In this document: in pieces, positions 8,541 through 16,748 of the stretch
How the letters are laid out: each line of letters starts with the position of its first letter
Numbering within the stretch: position 1 is the first letter of the stretch
Source: Lachnospiraceae bacterium
Lineage (GTDB): Bacteria > Bacillota > Clostridia > Lachnospirales > Lachnospiraceae
Assembly: GCA_022792335.1 (NCBI GenBank)
Contig: JAAWAV010000019.1
Coordinates: 1 to 34,650 of the forward strand
Reading direction: 5' to 3'
DNA length: 34,650 nucleotides
Position numbers and translations under genes: made by a program
The notes under the pieces: generated by a model
What the model was told of the DNA's origin: nothing
What the model saw: only the letters and a program-made list of their open reading frames with translations
The model's database searches: none

Positions 8541-10106
8541 TCACATTGCCTCTAAAAGCGCTTTTGCCTTCTGAAGTGTCTCTTCGTATTCAAATTCCCG
8601 CTCTGATTCACAGGTGATTCCGCCTCCTACTCCCAGAAAATAAGTCCCATCCCGGTGAATCGCGGTCCGGATGACGATGTTAAAATCACAGTCTCCGTCC
8701 AGAGTCAGGTAGCCCATAGTCCCAGTATAAAGCCCTCTCCGCCCATGTTCCAGCTCATCGATGATTTCCATAGCACGAGGTTTGGGCGCCCCAGTAATGG
8801 AACCTCCCGGAAATGTCGCCTCCATCAGATCCATCACGGTCTTTCCCCGTTCCAGCTCTCCTTCCACTGTAGACACCAGATGAAACACAGTCGCATAAGT
8901 TTCCACTCCAAACAATTCTGTTACTTGAACGCTTCCCGGCACGCACACCCGGTTCAGGTCGTTTCGTTCCAGATCTACAATCATCAAAAGCTCGCTCTTA
9001 TCTTTTTCCGACTCCAAAAGCTCCCGTCTAAACGCCTTATCTTCTGCCTCTGTCTCTCCCCGCTTTCTGGTTCCTTTGATGGGGCGGGTCACTACATGCC
9101 CCCGTTTCATTTGAAGGAACCGCTCCGGAGACGCGCTGATGATCTGGAAGTCTCCGTACTGAAAGTATCCGCCAAAGGGAGAAGGATTGTTCTGGCGAAG
9201 CGTCTGAAACACCTGATAGGGCTGCTTCTTACTGGAAATTGCAAGCTGTTGCGTCAGATTCATGATGTAGATATCCCCTTCTATGATATGGGAAACCACA
9301 TCGTCCACGGCCTTTAGGTAATCCTCCTTTCCAAAATTCGCTTCCACCTGGATTTTATCTGAATTTTCGAGAGCAGTCTCTTCCGGCGCCCCTGTCTGAA
9401 CGACTCCGGATGCTCTTTCCCGTTCCTCTTCCTGAACGACTCCGGATGCTTTTTTCAGTTCCTCTTCCTGAAGAGCTCCAGATGCTTTTTTCAGCGCTTC
9501 TTCCCGGACTATTTCAGATGCTTTTTCCAGTTCCCCTGCCTGGACTATCCCGGACGCTTCTTTCGGCGTCTCTTCCCGGAGTCTCTCAGAGGCTTCTCCT
9601 GACATTTTCCCCTGCATTTTTTCTATCTGGTAAAGAAGTTTTTCCATCATCTGCCTGCTGTCCGTTTTCTTTCCATTGGCAATCAAATGCAGTTTCCCGG
9701 TTTGATGGTCCTCCACAAGAAATACATCATAGAAACATAAAATGCATTCCGGAATAAGTTCCTCCTTCTCATGTCGGCTTTCTATTCCTTCCTTCTGAAG
9801 TCCGTAATCATAGGAAAAGTAACCGATGGCGCCGGATACAATGGGAAGTTCCGTGAGATTTTCTTCCCTGTGGCTTTCCAGATATTCTTTCACATAAGTT
9901 TCAAAGCTCTGCCCCCATTCCTGACCGTTCACGGTAAATTTCTCTCCCTTCACCAATGTCAGATAAGGATAGAGCCCGACAATGGAGTAACGTCCCAGGT
10001 GGTTCCGCAAAGAAGAATCCAGAAATACCGCCATCTCCTCTTGCGCATACCAGCCAAAAATTTGAGAGAGCGGCAGATGATTCTCAAAAGTTTTTATGAT
10101 TCTCAT
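8541..10106 (-). CDS. pabB: Aminodeoxychorismate synthase component I
   Basis: Converts chorismate plus ammonia (from PabA) to 4-amino-4-deoxychorismate. The C-terminal chorismate-binding domain has SASPERFL, RPIKGTRKRG, VDLERNDLNRV and FPGGSITGAPK. The Lys in PIKGT is the PabB-type nucleophile; anthranilate synthase has PIAGT, so this is PabB, not TrpE. The N-terminal domain (about 1-165) is normal. Between the two domains, at about residues 165-240, is an unusual insert of 12-residue repeats such as KKASGALQEEEL and KKASGVVQEEER, encoded by a 36-base tandem repeat; it probably forms a charged helix and lengthens the protein to 521 residues against the usual 450-470. The ATG at 10106 has GGAGGAAGGATC just before it and overlaps the end of pabA by 23 bases. 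Confidence 0.93.
   Translation of the reverse strand: MRIIKTFENHLPLSQIFGWYAQEEMAVFLDSSLRNHLGRYSIVGLYPYLTLVKGEKFTVNGQEWGQSFETYVKEYLESHREENLTELPIVSGAIGYFSYDYGLQKEGIESRHEKEELIPECILCFYDVFLVEDHQTGKLHLIANGKKTDSRQMMEKLLYQIEKMQGKMSGEASERLREETPKEASGIVQAGELEKASEIVREEALKKASGALQEEELKKASGVVQEEERERASGVVQTGAPEETALENSDKIQVEANFGKEDYLKAVDDVVSHIIEGDIYIMNLTQQLAISSKKQPYQVFQTLRQNNPSPFGGYFQYGDFQIISASPERFLQMKRGHVVTRPIKGTRKRGETEAEDKAFRRELLESEKDKSELLMIVDLERNDLNRVCVPGSVQVTELFGVETYATVFHLVSTVEGELERGKTVMDLMEATFPGGSITGAPKPRAMEIIDELEHGRRGLYTGTMGYLTLDGDCDFNIVIRTAIHRDGTYFLGVGGGITCESEREFEYEETLQKAKALLEAM
9402..9600 (-). repeat. 36-base tandem repeat within pabB (about 5.5 copies)
   Basis: Units begin at 9402, 9438, 9474, 9510, 9546 and 9582 (partial), each starting near GACTCCGGATGC on the plus strand and diverged by point changes. 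All are multiples of three, so the pabB frame is kept, and each unit encodes a 12-residue Lys/Glu-rich helix segment around xxASGxVQEEE. Confidence 0.85.
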
Positions 10107-10692
10107 GATCCTTCCTCCATTTCTTGCAGATTTTTACGAAGTTCTCCAGAAGCTCCAAACCGCATTCTGTCAGTACTGCTTCCGGATGAAATTGTACGCC
10201 GTATATGGGATAATGCCTGTGAGAAAGTCCCATGATCACGCCGTCTGAAGCTGACACCGCATCTACAGAAAGTTCCAGAGGTAAACAGGCTTTGCTGACT
10301 ATCAGCGAATGATATCTTGTCGCCAAAAATCCTTGAGGAATCCCTGAAAACAGACCGCCTTCCTTATGGATGATCTGCGCCTGCTTTCCATGCATGGGAC
10401 GCGCCCCCTTTTCCACCCGCGCGCCAAAATAATGGCCGACAGCCTGGTGCCCCAGGCATACGCCCAAAATCGGAATTTTTTCTTTCCATCGTTCCAGAAT
10501 TTGCAGCGACATCGCTGCATCAGACGGCTTTCCCGGCCCTGGAGAAAGAAGAATCCCCTCCGGTCCAAGCGCCTCGATCTCAGAAAGCGTGATCTCTCCC
10601 TCACGCTTTACCAGAATTTCCTGTCCAAGCTCCTTCAAATAAGCTGACAGATTGTAGACAAACGAATCATAATTATCCAGCATAAAATACAC
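10084..10692 (-). CDS. pabA: Aminodeoxychorismate synthase component II (glutamine amidotransferase)
   Basis: Class I glutamine amidotransferase that hydrolyses glutamine and passes ammonia to PabB. The N-terminus MLDNYDSFVYNL is typical of PabA/TrpG; the oxyanion-loop and nucleophile motif GVCLGHQ and the His-Glu pair in VQFHPEA complete the triad. Length 202, normal. I take the GTG at 10692 as start because GAGGGG lies 5 bases before it; the ATG three codons on (10683) is the alternative and gives the conserved N-terminus exactly. No tryptophan genes are near, and pabB and pabC follow directly, so the folate role is favoured, though many PabA proteins also serve TrpE. The transcript begins about 130 bases upstream with a structured leader. 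Confidence 0.92.
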   Translation of the reverse strand: MYFMLDNYDSFVYNLSAYLKELGQEILVKREGEITLSEIEALGPEGILLSPGPGKPSDAAMSLQILERWKEKIPILGVCLGHQAVGHYFGARVEKGARPMHGKQAQIIHKEGGLFSGIPQGFLATRYHSLIVSKACLPLELSVDAVSASDGVIMGLSHRHYPIYGVQFHPEAVLTECGLELLENFVKICKKWRKDHENHKNF

Positions 10693-10754
10693 AGGTTCCC
10701 CTCGCTTTCCGAATGTTTCGGCATAGTCGTTCTTGACACCGAAGCATCCCCAAT

Positions 10755-10805
10755 AAAAAACCGATCAGGGAGAGCCTGTCTCCGGGCAGCCATATCGCCC
10801 GGTCC
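10755..10805 (-). terminator. Structured leader or terminator before pabA
   Basis: On the minus strand, CCGGGC-9-GCCCGG (6 bp, 10782-10802) is followed by CAGG...CCTG and then six T (10755-10760). It lies about 80 bases after spmB but also downstream of a plausible pabA promoter, so it is either the spmB terminator or an attenuator of the pab operon. It matches no riboswitch class that I recognise. Confidence 0.45.
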
Positions 10806-10827
10806 GTATCCTTGCCTTTCTTCTGAC

Positions 10828-10856
10828 AGTGTACTGTAAATCCGACTGGAATACAA
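10828..10856 (-). promoter_or_regulatory. Probable promoter of the pab operon
   Basis: Minus-strand TTGTAT (10851-10856), 17-base spacer, TACACT (10828-10833). Both boxes are off consensus, but the spacing is exact and it lies in the only gap before pabA. Confidence 0.45.
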
Positions 10857-10882
10857 GCCTTTTTTTATTTTTCCATTTGTTT

Positions 10883-11398
10883 TTACACACTCTGCGCCAG
10901 CCACACGCTGATCACGACTCCTGCAAAAGTCGCAAGAAGCGCGCCAGTCAGAGTATATCTGGTTTTCTTAATTTTCACGCTCATAAAATAAACGCTCATG
11001 GTATAAAACACGGTCTCCGTACAGCTTAAGATAATGGATACCATACGACCTGACAGAGAGTCCGGTCCAAATTCCTTGAAAATATCCAGAGCCAGTCCAG
11101 TGGCCGCTGAGGAAGAAAACAGTTTCACCAAAATCACCGGAAAGACCTGAGCTGGAAGAAGGATTGCAGGAATCAGCTTTGAAAGCCACAACGCCAGCAC
11201 ATCCAAAAAGCCAGAGGCACGCAAAAGCCCGGTTCCAATCATCAATCCCACCAGCGTCGGCAAAATCCCTCCCACCGTTTTTAATCCCTCTTTCGCTCCC
11301 CGGATAAAATCCTCAAAAACAGGGCGTTTTTCCAAAAGTCCGTAAATTGCCACCAGACAGACAAGGACCGGAATCATCAGATTGGAAATATAAACCAT
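10883..11398 (-). CDS. spmB: Spore maturation protein B
   Basis: Small polytopic membrane protein of the nucleoside-recognition (Gate) family; in Bacillus and Clostridium SpmA/SpmB act in spore core dehydration. The 171-residue product from 11398 (MVYISNLMIPVLVC) matches SpmB length and shows the family landmarks: an N-terminal membrane helix, FEDFIRGAKEGLKTV, a GLMIGTGLLRASGFLD segment, the FGPDSLSGRM loop, STETVFYTMSVYF-like CTETVFYTMSVYF, and KKTRYTLTGALLATFAG. GGAG lies about 7 bases before this ATG; the open frame runs back to 11584 but across a strong hairpin and is not credible. The usual partner spmA is not adjacent on either side. Its presence implies a sporulating lineage. Confidence 0.87.
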   Translation of the reverse strand: MVYISNLMIPVLVCLVAIYGLLEKRPVFEDFIRGAKEGLKTVGGILPTLVGLMIGTGLLRASGFLDVLALWLSKLIPAILLPAQVFPVILVKLFSSSAATGLALDIFKEFGPDSLSGRMVSIILSCTETVFYTMSVYFMSVKIKKTRYTLTGALLATFAGVVISVWLAQSV

Positions 11399-11483
11399 AA
11401 AAAACTCCTGCAAAACATTTATACATCCTATGCAAAAGCCGTGAGCATTCATACCAAAGATACAAAATTCCAGAATAGAGGAA

Positions 11484-11514
11484 GCGCCCTCACCTCCCCC
11501 AGAGGTAAGGGCGC
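11484..11514 (-). terminator. Strong hairpin after the FGGY kinase gene
   Basis: A 13-bp stem, minus strand GCGCCCTTACCTC with GAGGTGAGGGCGC, 5-base loop. The one non-Watson-Crick pair is G-U in the minus-strand RNA but A-C in the plus-strand RNA, which supports minus-strand use. It lies 33 bases past the kinase stop; only a weak T-rich tract follows. Confidence 0.55.
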
Positions 11515-11546
11515 CTTCTCCTATCCTGCAATTTAAAAATCTGTCT

Positions 11547-13145
11547 TTAAGAAAAATTTTCAGCGGCTGCTTTCTCGATGGCAAGCCCCTTTCGATACTG
11601 GTTCATAAAGGTAGCAAAGCCAGCGATATCTTCCGCCTCCGGTGACAGCTTGACCTTTTCCATGGATCCAAATACTCTGTCTGAAAGATAAGCCTCCAGA
11701 GTCTCTTCCTCTTTCTTGTTTGCCAGATAGGAAGCAAGCAGAGCTATCCCCCATGCGCCGCCCTCTCCGGCAGTTTCCATAACAGAAATATCCGTATTCA
11801 TAGCAGCCGCCAGGAAACGCTGACCCACTTCTTTTGTCTTAAAGAATCCTCCGTGTCCAAGAATTTCATCCACCTGAACCTCTTCTTTTTCCAGAATCTC
11901 CAGTCCAACCTTCAGAGCTCCCAGAGCTGAAAAAAGATGGGTTCGCATAAAATTTGCCAGCGTAAAACGACTATCCGGGGTCCGTACAAAGAGAGGCCGT
12001 CCCTCTTCTACTCCGGTCAAAAACTCGCCGGAAAGATAACCGTAAGACAGAAGTCCGCCGCAATCGGCATCTCCTTCCAGCGCCTTGCTATAGAGGGTGG
12101 TAAAAATCTGATTCCTGTCCAGTTTCATCCCCATACTCTCGGCAAAGTCCTGAAATACCCCCGCCCAGGCGTTGATGTCAGAAGTACAATTGTTGGCATG
12201 TACCATCCCCACCAGACTGCCGGAAGGCGTTGTCACCATGTCAATTTCCGGATAAACTTTGGACAGTTCCTTCTCCAGAACAATCATAGCAAAAATCGAA
12301 GTCCCCGCCGATACATTCCCTGTCCGCTTTGCAACGCTGTTCGTCGCTACCATGCCGGTTCCGGCATCTCCTTCCGGAGGACAAAGAGGAATGCCTGCTT
12401 CCAAGGTCCCGCTCACATCCAGAAGCTTCGCGCCTTCTTCTGTCAACGCTCCGGCGCCTTCCCCGGCCAGCCGTACTGTGGGCATGATATCCTGAAATCT
12501 CCAGGAAAGTCCCTGTTCCTCCACCAGACTATTGAATTTTCCTGCCATGACAGCATCATAATCTTTTTTCTCCATATCAATGGGAAACATACCGGAAGCA
12601 TCTCCTACGCCCAGTACCCGTTCCCCTGTCAGTCTCCAGTGAATATAGCCTGCCAGAGTCGTTATATAATCGATCTCACTGATATGAGCTTCTTTGTTTC
12701 GCATGGCCTGATACAGATGAGCAATGCTCCACCGCTGGGGAATGTTATACTGAAACAGCTCAATCAGCTTTTCTGCCGCTTCCCCGGTCGTTCCGTTGCG
12801 CCACGTGCGAAAAGGAACCAGAAGTTCTCCCTCCTTATCAAAAGCCATATATCCATGCATCATGGCGCTGAAACCAATAGCCGCCAGCCGGCGTACTGGT
12901 ACTCCGTACTGTTCCTTCACCTCCTGCACCATGTTTCCGTAACAGTCCCTGAGACCTTTCCAGATATCCTCCAGAGAATAGGTCCAGTAACCACCTTCAT
13001 ATTGATTTTCCCAGTCATGGCTTCCCTGAGCAATGGGCTCATGACTGCTCCCGATAAGAACCGCCTTAATTCTTGTAGAGCCAAATTCAATACCGAGAAC
13101 TGCCTTTCCTCCCATAATTTCCTGCTTTGCAAGCTGTTTGTCCAT
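11547..13145 (-). CDS. FGGY-family carbohydrate kinase (xylulokinase-like)
   Basis: Actin-fold sugar kinase that phosphorylates a pentose or related sugar in the cytoplasm. The N-terminal domain has the phosphate loop [16 protein letters not shown] (Glu in place of the more common Asp), and the conserved Asp in [12 protein letters not shown] probably acts as catalytic base. The second domain has [12 protein letters not shown] and the phosphate-2 [12 protein letters not shown] segment, and near the end [14 protein letters not shown] and [15 protein letters not shown], the adenosine-binding part. Length 532, slightly long for XylB (about 490). The start at 13145 has AAGGGGAAGG 9 bases before; an in-frame TTG six bases upstream is less likely. 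No isomerase or transporter gene is adjacent, so the sugar is open: xylulose, ribulose and related sugars are all possible. Confidence 0.82.
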   Translation of the reverse strand: MDKQLAKQEIMGGKAVLGIEFGSTRIKAVLIGSSHEPIAQGSHDWENQYEGGYWTYSLEDIWKGLRDCYGNMVQEVKEQYGVPVRRLAAIGFSAMMHGYMAFDKEGELLVPFRTWRNGTTGEAAEKLIELFQYNIPQRWSIAHLYQAMRNKEAHISEIDYITTLAGYIHWRLTGERVLGVGDASGMFPIDMEKKDYDAVMAGKFNSLVEEQGLSWRFQDIMPTVRLAGEGAGALTEEGAKLLDVSGTLEAGIPLCPPEGDAGTGMVATNSVAKRTGNVSAGTSIFAMIVLEKELSKVYPEIDMVTTPSGSLVGMVHANNCTSDINAWAGVFQDFAESMGMKLDRNQIFTTLYSKALEGDADCGGLLSYGYLSGEFLTGVEEGRPLFVRTPDSRFTLANFMRTHLFSALGALKVGLEILEKEEVQVDEILGHGGFFKTKEVGQRFLAAAMNTDISVMETAGEGGAWGIALLASYLANKKEEETLEAYLSDRVFGSMEKVKLSPEAEDIAGFATFMNQYRKGLAIEKAAAENFS

Positions 13146-13177
13146 AATCAAATACCTTCCCCTTTATTTTTAGTTTC

Positions 13178-13183
13178 AGTATA
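13178..13183 (-). promoter_or_regulatory. Extended -10 promoter of the FGGY kinase
   Basis: Minus-strand TGTGCTATACT gives an extended -10 (TGN before TATACT at 13178-13183); no good -35 box is present at 17 bases. Located 33 bases upstream of the kinase ATG. Confidence 0.45.
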
Positions 13184-13196
13184 GCACATTTCGCCG

Positions 13197-13221
13197 GTTT
13201 ATAAAATCAGGAACTGCCTGA
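13197..13221 (-). terminator. Terminator of the chemoreceptor gene
   Basis: Minus-strand hairpin ATCAGG-CAGTT-CCTGAT followed by TTTATA, 15 bases after the chemoreceptor stop. Confidence 0.55.
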
Positions 13222-13235
13222 TACTGGTTTTTCTC

Positions 13236-14822
13236 CTACAAATTCGCAAACACATCCATCTGTTTTTGCAATTCTCCGACAATTTCCTGGTTTGTATCCA
13301 TACGGGAGGCAATGCCGGCCATGTCTTTTGCCAGAATATGGGTACTATTGGCCGCGCCAGTGACGTCCGGAAGTGCGCCCTCAATTGCCCCGGAAATTCC
13401 GGAAATGGATCCGGCGATCTCATCCATCGCCTTTTGCAATCTGTCTGTCCGACTGTTAAAGGCTTCCATGGAGTGTTCCACGTAAGCGGCGTCTTTTCTA
13501 TACTGTTTTCCGGACTGAAGGGAAGCTTCAAACTGCGTCAGAATATTTTTCCCGAGGTAATCCACCAGCTCTCTGGCGCTTTCAGAAAGGTACTCCACCG
13601 CACCGGTGACAATTCCACTGACTTCCTGAATATGTCCGGCCGTTTCAGCACAGGAGTCGGCCAGACGACGGATCTCCTGGGCCACGACGGCAAATCCTTC
13701 TCCCGATTTCCCGGCCCGTGCCGCTTCGATGGAGGCGTTGACGGCAATCAGGTCTGTGGTAGAAGAAATGGCCAGAATATCCTGGATCAGGCTGTCAATC
13801 TGGTTTACACTCTGACTTTTCTCAATGGCTTCCTGAAGCACAGATAAAATCTCCTCCGTCTTGGCGCGAATTGCTTCCATATTGATTCTCGCCGTCTGCT
13901 CCATTTGCTCTGCCCGCCCCCGCATATCTGCGGAATAAGCCGTAATCGCAGCACATTCCTCGACCATGTTCTTGGTATCGCTTTGAGTACCGGAAGCATT
14001 GGCGCTGATGGAAGCAGCATTTCCGGCAATCTCTTCAAAGGCGGCCGACAGCTCATCCGTCAACCCTGAAAGTTTCTGAACGCTGTCATGGGAGGTCCTG
14101 GTTCTCTCCCGTACTTCCCCCACCACGCCGTTTATTCGCTCTGAACTACCCTGGAGCGTACCCATAGCATCCCGGATCGGAGCAATGACCGATTTTCGAA
14201 TAATTCGGAAAGCCGCCAGTACCAGGATCACTCCCACTGCCAGTGTAACCGCACTGGTGATCAGCGAAATGACATATACTGTAAAAAGACGGCCTCGCGC
14301 CTGCTTCGCCTGTTCGCTGACAGAAGCATAAAGAGCGTCAATGCTCTCTTCCGCTGCGCTGCTAAATACCGCTACATCCCCATTCGCCATGGCATAAGCC
14401 TCCTGGGTCTTACTATCCGCACTGGCGCAAACCAGAAAAACCAGAGAATGCTTAAAAGAATCATAAGCCGTAAGGAGCTCTTCATAAGTTTCTCTGTCTC
14501 CTTCCGACACATAAGCCTCATAGTCCGCCAGCTTTTCGTCCAGCCTGGCTTCCTCCTCCTTGATCTCCCCAACCAATTGAATCATTGTGGCATGATCTGC
14601 CGCCACGATGTGCGAAAGCGACAGACGATGAATATTCATCATCGAATGCCGGACATTCTCCAGCTTCGTCTCACTGGCCATGTACTCGTCGACGATGATA
14701 CCTGCATTGCCATTTACATTATTGATCCCGAATGCCGCCAGGATATTTGACAACAAGGTGATAACTCCCAGCAAGAGAACAGGCAAAAGCAACCTCTGTT
14801 GCAGTGTCAGCTTGCTTTTCAT
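13236..14822 (-). CDS. Methyl-accepting chemotaxis protein
   Basis: Membrane chemoreceptor of 528 residues. Transmembrane helix 1 is at about 11-33, followed by an extracytoplasmic helical sensor of about 150 residues (4HB_MCP-like, with the conserved [16 protein letters not shown] region), a second transmembrane helix at about 188-212, a short HAMP-like linker, and a cytoplasmic coiled coil. The signalling tip reads [18 protein letters not shown], the CheA/CheW-binding hairpin signature. No C-terminal CheR-binding pentapeptide is seen. The start at 14822 ([10 protein letters not shown]) has GGGAGG 7 bases upstream. It follows the solute-binding lipoprotein by 56 bases, and the two may form a sensing pair. 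A terminator follows at once. Confidence 0.92.
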   Translation of the reverse strand: MKSKLTLQQRLLLPVLLLGVITLLSNILAAFGINNVNGNAGIIVDEYMASETKLENVRHSMMNIHRLSLSHIVAADHATMIQLVGEIKEEEARLDEKLADYEAYVSEGDRETYEELLTAYDSFKHSLVFLVCASADSKTQEAYAMANGDVAVFSSAAEESIDALYASVSEQAKQARGRLFTVYVISLITSAVTLAVGVILVLAAFRIIRKSVIAPIRDAMGTLQGSSERINGVVGEVRERTRTSHDSVQKLSGLTDELSAAFEEIAGNAASISANASGTQSDTKNMVEECAAITAYSADMRGRAEQMEQTARINMEAIRAKTEEILSVLQEAIEKSQSVNQIDSLIQDILAISSTTDLIAVNASIEAARAGKSGEGFAVVAQEIRRLADSCAETAGHIQEVSGIVTGAVEYLSESARELVDYLGKNILTQFEASLQSGKQYRKDAAYVEHSMEAFNSRTDRLQKAMDEIAGSISGISGAIEGALPDVTGAANSTHILAKDMAGIASRMDTNQEIVGELQKQMDVFANL

Positions 14823-14878
14823 ACAATTTCCTCCCCAATAATCTGTATCCTTATTCATTCAAACGGTCCCCGCCGTTT

Positions 14879-16114
14879 TTACCGTGCCGTCACACTTTCC
14901 ACCAGGCGGTCAAGCTGCTCCTGAAGAGATGTGCCTGAGGGGTTTCCCTGCGCTAGATTGTTTGCAAATTCAGTCACAGGATCCCAGAACTTTCCGCCCA
15001 CCCGCTGGAGCTGAGAAAATTCTGACTGCTCCAAAAGCGCTACAATGGCAGGCGATTCCTGCACTTTAGCCGAACTGGCCGCCTGGATATTGGAAGGTCC
15101 CTGCCCCCTTTTCTCAAATCGGAGCGTCTGGCTGCTCTCATTGGTAAGCCACTCTGCAAGTCTGGCCGACCACTCCGGATGTTCGGAATAGGCGTTCACG
15201 CCGATTAACTTACAGCCAGAAAAGGAAGCCATCTGTACCTCCTCTCCTTTGCAGATATAAACGGGTAACTTGGCCGCTCCCGTCTGATCGCCCCAGGCTT
15301 CTTCAATCGCCACCTCATTCCAGACGCCACTGATTCCGGCAATAACAGAGCCATCTTTCACCCCGGCCAAAAATTCCTCATCTGTACAGTTTAAAAATCC
15401 TGTACTGGCCGCAATATCCAGCATAGCCTGAGCCACGTCCACTCCCTGGATTGGCCCGTCTGTACGATTCCAGGTGCAGTAGTTGGTCAGACCATCTTCG
15501 TTCAGTCCTACCTCCAGACCAGTATTGCCGAAAAAAGCATAGACATACCAGGCTGAGGACCAGTCCATCGTCACATGCTTTCCGCTCTTTGCCGCAATCT
15601 CCACCATCTTATTCAGATTTTGGATATCCTTGTCGGAAAAATACTTTTTATTGTAGTAAAGAAAATAACCGTTGTCTGCAGTCAGTGGATATGCATAAAG
15701 TGTATTCCCCACAGACGCTGCCTCCACGGACGCCGGAAGATTAGCCGCCCGGATTTCTTCGGAATGTTCTATTGGATCCAGAGCGCCCGCTGCCGCCAAG
15801 GCCGCCACTTGATCATCTGCGAAAGCAAATACATCCGCACCCTCCTCCAGATCGCCTAACAAGGCATCTTTACAGCTTGACTCGCTCTGCGCCTGATAGG
15901 TAATCTGAAAGCTGGCCTGATCCCTATAATGCTCTTCAAACGAAGCAAAAAGCTCCTGGAGAAGTTCCTCGTCATCTTCTCCGCCCCAAACAGTCAGCTC
16001 AATCACCTGGTTAGACACTTCCTCCACATCTTCTGCCTGTTTCTCCTTACCGCACCCATTCAACACAATGAGGCTCCCAATTGCCAAAAAAAGGCAGAAC
16101 CATCTCTTTTTCAT
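14879..16114 (-). CDS. Extracellular solute-binding lipoprotein (sugar type)
   Basis: Lipid-anchored binding protein of the MalE-like family (SBP_bac_1/8). The N-terminus is a lipoprotein signal: MKKRW, a hydrophobic core, then the lipobox LNGC with Cys at about residue 21. Mature protein landmarks are IELTVWGGEDDE at the start, ADVFAFADDQVAALAAAGAL, the hinge strand YAYPLTADNGYFLYYNKKYF, and GVWNEVAIEEAW. Length 411, normal. The start at 16114 follows a weak GAGGAT site. It lies 22 bases after the TetR gene and 56 bases before a chemoreceptor gene; no ABC permease or ATPase genes accompany it. It may deliver ligand to a permease encoded elsewhere, or present ligand to the chemoreceptor. The ligand is unknown. 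Confidence 0.88.
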   Translation of the reverse strand: MKKRWFCLFLAIGSLIVLNGCGKEKQAEDVEEVSNQVIELTVWGGEDDEELLQELFASFEEHYRDQASFQITYQAQSESSCKDALLGDLEEGADVFAFADDQVAALAAAGALDPIEHSEEIRAANLPASVEAASVGNTLYAYPLTADNGYFLYYNKKYFSDKDIQNLNKMVEIAAKSGKHVTMDWSSAWYVYAFFGNTGLEVGLNEDGLTNYCTWNRTDGPIQGVDVAQAMLDIAASTGFLNCTDEEFLAGVKDGSVIAGISGVWNEVAIEEAWGDQTGAAKLPVYICKGEEVQMASFSGCKLIGVNAYSEHPEWSARLAEWLTNESSQTLRFEKRGQGPSNIQAASSAKVQESPAIVALLEQSEFSQLQRVGGKFWDPVTEFANNLAQGNPSGTSLQEQLDRLVESVTAR

Positions 16115-16136
16115 ATCCTCAACCCTTTCCCATTTT

Positions 16137-16748
16137 TCAGACTTTTCGGAAAGCCCCTGTAAAAATCCCACGCGAATACTCCTTGACCTCTTCCCAGGCA
16201 ACTCCTTGGTATCGCTCAGGAAACATACTATAGGCTATCACAGGGGCCAGAGCACTGTAAAGTGCCGTCTGTCTCGCCATCCGTCCCCCCTCCGTCTCCA
16301 GGTCGCCGTCCTGAAAGCCGGACCGGATAAGCGCCTTTGTCACCTGCTCCGCCATGTCCAGCCCCTCACAGCCGCCCTTTCTGGAGCAACAAAGTTCTCT
16401 CTTTAAACCTTCCGGAAGTTTTTCCCCATCTAGGAATCGTATCAGGAAAAGGGCGCGGCCCTGAGGCGATCCGACCCACTCAAAGATTACATCCAGCATG
16501 GCGGAAAATCCGGAAGCCGCCGCCATTTTCCGGTAAATCTCCTCCGCCTCTTTTTTCAAAGACCATAGGATAGTCTCGGCAATCAAATGATCCCTGCTGC
16601 GAAAATACTCATAAATCGTTCCTTTCGGAATACCGGAGGCTTCTGCGACAGCTCCCATACGAATGTTGTTCCAGCCTGCTCCCTCCATGTGAAGCTTCCA
16701 TACGCTCTGGAACAATAGCTCCTTTTTTGACACCACTTCCTTACTCAT
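16137..16748 (-). CDS. TetR-family transcriptional regulator
   Basis: All-helical repressor of 203 residues. The N-terminal helix-turn-helix is seen in GAVAEASGIPKGTIYEYFRSRDHLIAE (about residues 32-58), the TetR signature. The C-terminal ligand domain is not assignable. Its ATG lies within the last codons of the RND pump gene (ATGAGTAA, 8-base overlap), so the two are translationally coupled. The obvious target is the 22-base palindrome downstream of the pump promoter, giving autoregulation of pump and repressor together. That link is inference from operon structure. Confidence 0.9.
   Translation of the reverse strand: MSKEVVSKKELLFQSVWKLHMEGAGWNNIRMGAVAEASGIPKGTIYEYFRSRDHLIAETILWSLKKEAEEIYRKMAAASGFSAMLDVIFEWVGSPQGRALFLIRFLDGEKLPEGLKRELCCSRKGGCEGLDMAEQVTKALIRSGFQDGDLETEGGRMARQTALYSALAPVIAYSMFPERYQGVAWEEVKEYSRGIFTGAFRKV

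Noticed and set aside
8341..8544. 68-residue N-terminal extension of PabC starting from a GTG that overlaps the pabB stop
   Set aside because: Arg/Trp-rich, unlike any class IV aminotransferase; the start at 8340 has its own ribosome site and the family N-terminus.
10635..10904. 89-codon minus-strand frame between spmB and pabA
   Set aside because: Overlaps pabA in another frame, covers a hairpin with a T-run, and shows no protein-like composition.
11399..11584. N-terminal extension of SpmB to 11584
   Set aside because: Crosses a strong terminator-like hairpin; the 171-residue form matches SpmB length and has a ribosome site.
11937..13184. Long plus-strand open frame of about 415 codons opposite the FGGY kinase gene
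   Set aside because: Antisense shadow: His/Arg/Gln-rich, no family, no ribosome site, fully covered by a well-supported gene.
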